From Prosopocoilus inquinatus (Eukaryota; Arthropoda; Insecta; Coleoptera; Lucanidae), in NCBI GenBank assembly GCA_036172665.1, contig CM069869.1, forward strand, positions 1,426,001-1,490,000: a stretch of 64,000 nucleotides of DNA. The letters are read 5' to 3'. Each line of letters starts with the position of its first letter. The stretch's first letter is position 1. The position numbers and the translations under genes were made by a program. The notes under the pieces were generated by a model. The model saw only the letters and a program-made list of their open reading frames with translations. It did no database searches and was not told the origin of the DNA. Positions 57,201 to 64,000 of this stretch are shown one piece after another.

Positions 57201-59515
57201 AACTAACTGTCCGTTAAGTGTAATAGCTGTTGAATTGTCTCATCACAGGTGAAGACTGCGTAATATCAGCGGTCAGCTCGTAAATTTCGGAGAGCGGGTC
57301 GTGGACATTAAAAAAAAAAATAAGAAGAATTCCCAAAGTAACAGAAAGCGGCGTCGGGTGGCAATAGAAGTATATTTAAAATAGATGGCAGGCGCCAATT
57401 GAAATAAATACACCAAAGACATCGATTATGTGCAGCCATAAATAACTTACGTACTCACAGTTTTAAGAAGGTGGACGAATTGAAGGCAAAAAGTGTCGAG
57501 CAGAAACTAAATAACAATAATATCGCGGAACTCAAAGTTTGATATCGGTTATGCCGAAACTTAAGTCGGTTCCTACTTGGGAAATTTCCTTCGTCTCACA
57601 TAAGCATCTGACGATTAAAAATTATGAAAGTTGAAAATTATGAAAAGCAAGCAAAGAATAAAGATTAAAATTTGAATTAAATTGTCTATAAGCACTTGTA
57701 AAATGAAGTTGAAAACAAGTTGCATAATTGTGACGTAAATTTTTGGTAATTGAATGAGACAAAAGTATTTCGCAACGCACAATTCGCTAAGACCATAATC
57801 AACAGTAGTAACAATGAAGATGCAGTTTATGTCGGGCTAACGTTAACTACGTTACAGCGAGCAGCAAGGACAGTCAATTACAAACCCAAATCTTCTGCAG
57901 GACGAGCATGAGGCTGAGAGTTGCCTGGAGTCGAACAGGTCCTCTGAGCGATGGAATGGGCCTTTGAGCTTAAATGGCGCTTAAATTAACGAAGAAACCC
58001 TACGTATAATTCCAAAAAAAGAGACAAAATAACTTACCAATCAATCCGAATAATATGCCAAAAATTACAAACGGGATTCGCGTCAAATGGCCTCGAAAAC
58101 TACAGAGAATAGCAACTATAAAGGGAAAAGAAGATTGTTACAGTTCATTTTCCCCTTAATTCCGAGACGGCATGTAGAGTGCTATATTTCTGAAGTACAG
58201 CGTAGTATGCGATAAGGTCGCACCTTAATCTCACGCTCGGCTAGTCTGGAAACGTTTTTCGAACGCGTTCTCCGTTCAATAATTGCCTTTTTTGTTATCT
58301 ATTGTCCAAAGTTTGTATAATGTTTTGCCAATTGATTCGTTTTCACAGCAGAATTCTCGTTTTGCTTCGTGCAAAGGAATCGATTGTTTTATTTTTGTTG
58401 AATTAAAATAAGTTTATCTGCGATTAATTTACTCTGGCCGGCGACGTTCTGTCTGCCTTAATGTTTTGCACCGTTCCTATCGTTATTTCTATTGGTATTC
58501 CTGCTCAGCTCGAGGTTATTCTCATGACCCATGATCTATTCACTGTTTGGATAGTGATTATGTCACGAATTTCGCTGATTGGTGCCGGTCATTTTATCTC
58601 TTTCTTTTCGTACGGTTTTTCTGCCCTTTCATATCCTGTTGAAGTTGAACGTCATTTTAGTTTCGTTTAGTATTTCGAACGAACCACACGTTACGTTTTG
58701 TGTGTATTTGTGTTACTTCACTTGGAGTGACCATTTTGAGCATACATTTTTTTCTTTCATTTCGTTTCGGTCCACAACCGTGTTCAAGCACCCACCCTCT
58801 TTTACATGTCTTTTTTGTTTTAAGATGTCTGTGCCACTTTCCGCATTGTTCGTCTTCACTTTGGTTTAATTTTCCAATACGTCTTTGTACTTTCCTTGTA
58901 AGTTGCGTTTTTAATAAATATTGCGTAATTTGAATGCATACGCGCTTCTCTTAATTTTTCCACGGTCCTTAATAAAATTGAGTGGCGGCCTTTGATTTAG
59001 TTTCGCATTTGGTTTAATTGGATCCCAGCCCGTCCCACTGTAGCTACCGGCGGTACTGAAGTCGGTCGTAGTCGGTGCTATCCACCTCGTAGCTAGCGAA
59101 GATTCGCTTCAATTCAGGCTTGCGTCAACAGAGTTGGTTTTTGAAGTTATCCAAGTGTCGGCAGCAACAAGCGACAAAATCTTCTGGTACAAGAGCCAGA
59201 TTGTTATTGAACTGGGGGCAAACGAAAAGCGCGAGGGGAAGCCGGAGGGCAGGCAGGTTTGTTGCTAAAGTATAATCAACTTGAAACGGGTATCTAAGAT
59301 CGACCGTCAAAATACCGAATCGCGTTGGCAACAATGAAAACCAAAAATGGCTAACACAGTCAAACCGTCATTAGAAAAAAACTATGAGAATCCTCTGTGC
59401 ATATATCTTGACGAAACGCTTGAATTGAAGATTGCAATGTTTAATGTATTGGAGACTGTGGCTTGTCTAACAATAAATTTGGATTTGACTCCTAACCACA
59501 ATATGTTTTTTTAAA
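54228..59515. other. Non-coding AT-rich stretch, 5.3 kb
   Basis: The longest segment without recognised content. Open frames of 60-96 codons are unsupported. The 58.45-58.93 kb part is T-rich with overlapping frames. About 58990-59050 weakly resembles 29725-29780. Confidence 0.5.
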
Positions 59516-59560
59516 AACTAAATACGTATTTCGGCAGCTATACCGCCATCTTCAGTAGTT
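59516..59560 (-). ncRNA. Hammerhead-ribozyme-like motif next to a Penelope-like element
   Basis: On the minus strand the order is AACTA (stem I), CTGAAGA (core, fits CUGANGA), a GGC...GCC stem II, GAAA (core), a palindromic TACGTAT stem III and TTAGTT, in which TAGTT closes stem I perfectly. It lies about 110 bp downstream of the Penelope-type endonuclease stop on the same strand. Hammerheads with a tiny stem III are known in Penelope-like elements. One extra U separates the first core from stem II, and stem III has almost no loop, so self-cleavage as a monomer is doubtful. Confidence 0.5.
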
Positions 59561-59673
59561 GCGACTTCTATCCTACTAAATCACAGGAAAAGTGACGGTG
59601 TCATACCTATCGCTACCTTATATACTAAGAGCGTTCCGCTCCAATGAAGCGTGCGCTTCCAGTAGTGAGCGCC

Positions 59674-60003
59674 TCACCGGGTTGCGTCAACTAAGTGAAG
59701 CAACACAGAACCTGCCAAAGGCCCGTGATCGGCGTTCATTAAATCATTACTAGTTTTGTGTATAAAAATGGTTTCAAAACCGTCTAATTCCCTGTTGCTT
59801 GACGTTGCTTTTACTAACCTAAGATTACTTAAATCTATTTTATGACTGGTGTCAAAAATATGTTGGGCAACACTGGATTTTTTAATTCTATTGTACTTTA
59901 AGTGAGCTAAGTGTTCCTTAAAACGTGTTAGTATGTTTCTTTTTGTTTGCCCAATATATTTATTAAATTTATTGAAAGTAAACAATTCTAGTGAGATGAG
60001 CAA
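59674..60003 (-). pseudogene. Penelope-like element GIY-YIG endonuclease (fragment)
   Basis: The frame reads NKYIGQTKRNILTRFKEHLA, then KKSSVAQHIFDTSHKID and ELDGFETIFIHKTSN, ending at TGA 59674. YIGQT.R....R..EH and the late L..FE.I.I match the GIY-YIG endonuclease that sits C-terminal to the reverse transcriptase in Penelope-like retroelements. It would nick target DNA for priming. The conserved Arg, His and Glu are present. No reverse transcriptase is recognised upstream (60.0-60.5 kb), so this is a 5'-truncated relic. The first residues after the apparent ATG may not belong to the original protein. Confidence 0.8.
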
Positions 60004-60624
60004 AGATAAGCAAAGAAGATATACCGATTGAAACCTTTTACTTTAAACAATAATGGTTTCATTGCATTGCACATTGCATATTGCTGTAATATTTGGTTCA
60101 GAAAGGAAGAAACCCGTAATAAATTTTGGTTTAGTTGGAGAAAAGAACAGCAAGTTATGTTGAATTTATTTAATAAACTTTTGACAAGAAATACCTGTGA
60201 TTGTTAAGCTGACAGTGTGACAGTGAACTGTGTGGTGAAATGCAATTACTGAAGATCGGTCATAAAAAAGCTCCCAAAAGAAACTTGGAAGCATAGACAC
60301 TCTAAATATAGTTCAGAAATATCCCTGGCTGCAAATGGCGCGCGAAACAGGTGGAGCGGCGATAGTGGAAAGGAATTGAAGTGGTGGATCAAGGACGCTT
60401 AAAGGGCGAAGACTCGATAGGTAGATTTTCAGTAGATTCCGAAGAAGAAGAATCTTCAAAATGTTAAGACATTGATTTATTAAAAATGCTAGCGTTGTAA
60501 TAAATGTGTTAAGTTGAAAGTGAATTTTATTGAGTGACGAACAGCAACCGGATTTGGAGCCAACACATCACAATACAGTTTGGATAAAATCAAAACTAAA
60601 TAAAAAAATCTAATCATGGTAATA
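60004..60624. other. Non-coding stretch
   Basis: No reverse transcriptase blocks were found on either strand despite the adjoining endonuclease. Nothing else recognised. Confidence 0.5.
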
Positions 60625-60696
60625 AGCGGTGACTTGGCGCAAGCCCTAACTTCTTGTTATAGCGGTGGCTTGGCGCAAGCCCGCACTCCTTGTTAT
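60625..60696 (+). repeat. 36-bp tandem duplication
   Basis: AGCGGTGACTTGGCGCAAGC ... TTGTTAT at 60625-60660 repeats at 60661-60696 with a few changes. Confidence 0.9.
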
Positions 60697-62664
60697 TATT
60701 TTAAAATTGAAAATTATGCCTTCAGAACTTTAACAATTTAAAAACGGGATTTTGAGTTCATTGCGTGCAAGTGTTTATTTGGTGCAACAGGTGCAAACCC
60801 AGAGCATTAGTAGACATTTGTGCGCAAACGAAAGTTAAATTCACAGAAGAGGTGCGAACCTGGAGTGATGATTTGACTATCGTAAATTCCGGGATTCTCA
60901 CGCGTATAAAGCCAATAAATCTTCTGGTCTTCTACAGTAAGAGTTGGAGGGTTTCCGTCCCATCAGAACCCAAAACCTTGAGCAGCAGCAACAACAAAGA
61001 GAGCTACCAGCCGGACAATACATAGCAGCATACAGGCGAATATGTGCACTAATAACGCAAATACTTTTTCCTGGTGTACGCAACTATACTACAGGACATT
61101 AAAGAATTGACCACATTTATAAACACACATGAAAAGGGCTGGTAGGTATGCAATTTTTTTTCTGAGTCTATGTTTATTAGATTTATAATACCTCATAAAC
61201 TAAACTGCCTCTCATTAGATATTCAACTTTTTCCGGCATATTTTACTCCTATCTGTTATTGGGGGTTATTATAAAAAACGCAGTAGTAAAATGTTTACAG
61301 CTCGGATTTACGGCTACGTTTTTCCTGACTTAACTGAATGTACATATATTAAGCTTAGTAAGAATTTCTGAAATGGTCTTTTTAAGGGTTTCGAGTTCAG
61401 TATTTTATCATCGCTTTAGTTCAAACATCCTTGGAAAGTTGCACACCTAAAGTTTATAGATGAAATAACCATCTGAATAGAAGTTTGAAATCGCATTTTT
61501 AATTTTTATTGCATATTAGGTAGAGTCACGTGCGATTATCTGGCGGTACGGTCGGTTTAAATAAGGTTCAGATTGGAACGCTTTAGTATACCTGCATGCT
61601 TGTTTATTAAGGGCAATGCAATCTCTTGTAAATAAATTTCTAAGTTCAAGCGATAATCATACATTTTATGTAAGAACGTATTCCTGCCTTGCAAAACTTA
61701 ACGTAAAATAAACATCAGAAGAATACGCTCGTTCAGCGAAAAGCAAGCGATCCGGCTCTCTCCTTTCATTCGTGCAAATATTATGGCTGCGAATCAATAA
61801 TAAAACGGGGTACGGGGGGACGCGAAACTTCAGCTACCACTGGAAATAACAGCGAGCATTCTCCGAAGTGGTGAATAATATAGTGAGATCGAATTAAGAT
61901 AGGACCTAATGAAATCGAAACTGACAGCATCCTCGGAATTCTTTTCATCACGAAATCCGCTTAAATTGAACTCGAAACGTCTGTTCCCTCCAACTAACAA
62001 GTTTGTCGCAGGGACGCTCCAACTTTGCAAATTGGAGGAGTACGAAGGAGAGCACCATACGCTGATACGTATTTAATTTTGCAACCGAGCTAGGCTGCAC
62101 CCTCTCGAATATTATACAGCCGATGCGGCGACGGTGAATGTACGCTCGCCTTCATCCTCCTCCTCCTCCTCCTCTTCCTCCAACCTCTTACGAAAAGTCG
62201 GATTTTAAATTATTATATGCCTAGCGTTCGCTACTTTAAAAGTCAAAGAATTTCTCAATGGAAAAATATTTCACCGGTTCAGTTTACAAAACGTAGAAAA
62301 TAACCTGTTAACATTCGATATTAAAAGCAGGAAATATTTTAAGGTTGGTACACGTGAATGCGAGAATCTCTTTAGGGATTAATACTGCATTACAGTTTCC
62401 TCGAGCCAAAATGCTGTATTGCTTCAGTGCTCTCGCATCTCAATGTTGATTCTGTAAAATTATTTACTATTTCCATCAAATTGAATGCCGACGTTTCGTT
62501 GTGCATCTGACAACCCAGATAAATAATAAATACTTTTTGTCAAAAAAACTTTTCATTAAACTTTGTTAACTTTGTTACGGTTTGCATTTATTTTCCGTGG
62601 TGTAATGTTCAGAAACAAAACAGGTGTGGTATGAAAGACGAGCCACGGAGTTTCTCGCCTGTTT
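60697..62664. other. Non-coding stretch
   Basis: Short open frames only. A (TCC)n microsatellite lies at about 62154-62182. No gene recognised. Confidence 0.5.
62154..62182. repeat. (TCC)n microsatellite
   Basis: Run of CCT/TCC triplets with one TTC interruption. Confidence 0.85.
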
Positions 62665-62780
62665 TAATTACGTTGAAATAAGTTTTTATCATTATTTTCA
62701 TCGCAGAATAATTGTACTATTTTTGTAACACAAATTGTGCTCCACGCTCCGGTCTAATTTTGTGGTGCAAGTCGCAGACC
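62665..62780 (+). repeat. Dispersed repeat, partner of 31.40-31.54 kb
   Basis: Shares TTACGTTGAAATAAGTTTTT, TTTTCATCGC, AAATTGT.CTCCACGCT-like and TTTTGTGGTGCAAGTCGCA with the 31.4 kb copy in the same order. Confidence 0.6.
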
Positions 62781-62850
62781 GTTTTATTTTGTACACCACA
62801 CAATACTCCGACAATAAATCATCTTACGATGTTGCTGCGTCGGCATTATA

Positions 62851-63766
62851 CAGGGTGGAAAGTTTAACTGGAATAAATTCTGTAACTTAGAAAATTACGA
62901 TTTGTAAAAAAAATCTTGGAACAGGTCTATTTTTATTTTTAATAGCGCTTATTACAAAGGAATGAAGCAACCCCTAACTATTTTTTTTAATGGAAGGGTA
63001 TGTAATGTAATTTCTTTTCTTCAAACTTGTTCATTTGGGAATATAATTACGTTTTTGTTTTTCTTAAACAGTAAAAGGGCAAAAATAAAAAGTTTTTTTT
63101 TGCTAAAGCAGTTTTTAATTTCAATTTTTTCTTGTTACTTGATTTGGAGAAATAGCATTCAACAGTCGTATTGTTGCGAATAGCCAATAGATGGCGCCAC
63201 CAATGCGCTATTTAGCTAATTTTTTAGAAGGATGACTGGCAATATAGAGTTCACGGGCGTTCCCAGCTGTTTTGAGTAGTCTTTTGGTCAATTGTTCTTT
63301 TTAACTACCTACTCAAAACAGCCGAGAATGTCCGAACGTCCAATCCTCTTTTTGTAAAATTAAGTAAAATTAACGCTCTGGCACCGCCATCCATAGGCTA
63401 ATCGCTAAAATACAAGTATATGGAATGCTAAAACTTCTCAAGTAACAAAACAATTGAGTTACTGAATTTTTAACATTAAAAGCGGTTTTAGCAAGAAACC
63501 TTATTTTATTTTTTTCCCTTTTACTGTTTTAGAAAAATAGAAACCCTGTTGCCTTCCCAACTGAACATGCTTTAATAAACAAAATCCCTTCCACGAAAAA
63601 AATACTTGAAGGTTGTTTCATCTCTCCAAGTAAATAAAAGTTGAAGAAACCATTTTGTAATATGCGTCATTAAAAATAAAAATTGAGCTATTCCAAGATT
63701 TTTTTTTTCTACTATTAATTTTCTAAGTCACACAATTTATTTCTTCCAGTTAAACTTTCCACTCAC
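62851..63766. mobile_element. Large foldback element, ~0.9 kb
   Basis: The left arm starts GTGGAAAGTTTAACTGGAA at 62855 and the right arm ends with its complement at 63762. Pairing runs for more than 400 bp per arm through AAAATCTTGGAA, TTTTTATTTTTAAT, ACAGTAAAAGGG, TAGATGGCG and CAGCTGTTTTGAGTAG, leaving a loop of about 20 bp around 63285-63306. Arms differ by substitutions and small indels, so the element is old. A 73-codon frame inside has no domain. No target duplication was defined. Confidence 0.8.
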
Positions 63767-64000
63767 AATTTTTCGCAAGCGTCCGCAGCTGCGCTTCACC
63801 ATATTTCGTGGGAATTGGTCATAAAACCCGGCGAAGTGATTTTATGTCTTTTGTTCACTTGTTATTTCTACGAAAATATAAATTATGTTCAACCTTGATA
63901 TTTGACTCTATTGGCCGTTACTGACGTCATCTGTGCACAGTTGGCTTTTGCTTATGTCATGCTGGTTTTGACTCGTTCAAGCCCTTCTCATCCTATTTAT

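Overview
This is AT-rich eukaryotic DNA that looks like an arthropod genome, most likely an insect. The evidence is the mix of mobile elements: a CR1-superfamily-like LINE with an L1-type ORF1, other non-LTR retrotransposon remnants, a Penelope-like GIY-YIG endonuclease, hAT-type insertions, many foldback and palindromic elements, and tRNA-derived repeats. I see no bacterial operons, no rRNA and no host protein-coding exon that I can defend. The window reads as an intergenic or long intronic region built by nested transposon insertions. The order or species cannot be fixed from the sequence.

Layout. 1-8.5 kb is mostly unrecognised AT-rich DNA, with an interspersed repeat (2.34-2.9 kb), a three-unit tandem repeat (3.12-3.88 kb), a tRNA-derived SINE-like head (5.94 kb) and a duplicated repeat family (6.7-7.6 kb). 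8.56-13.1 kb holds two foldback-like elements made of CCCTATAACCCC-like motifs. The second is split by a 3,150-bp hAT-like element with a perfect 8-bp target duplication and arrays of ACTCGAGT palindromes at both ends. 14.27-18.48 kb is a nearly full-length but dead LINE on the minus strand. 20.18 kb holds a near-perfect palindrome. 25.42-27.71 kb is an array of long-TIR elements. 28.8-30.1 kb joins a 293-bp-type repeat unit to a reverse transcriptase fragment. 31-34 kb and 37.8-39.5 kb carry further repeat copies, a GC-rich island and a purine/pyrimidine-skewed satellite-like block. 40.6-41.5 kb has a tRNA-like sequence between imperfect direct repeats, followed by a decayed LINE 3' end. 46.27 and 47.22 kb are palindromic MITE-like elements. 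47.49-49.79 kb is a 5'-truncated, frameshifted LINE. 50.33-52.21 kb is a second hAT-like insertion, recognised because it splits a repeat whose uninterrupted copy lies at 29.9 kb. 53.64-54.23 kb has two tandem 293-bp units. 59.5-60.0 kb is a Penelope-like endonuclease end with a hammerhead-like motif. 62.85-63.77 kb is a ~0.9-kb foldback element.

How it fits together. None of the reverse transcriptase or endonuclease reading frames is intact, so all are relics. The value of the window lies in its nesting: several insertions can be ordered in time and their empty sites read from sister copies within the same 64 kb.
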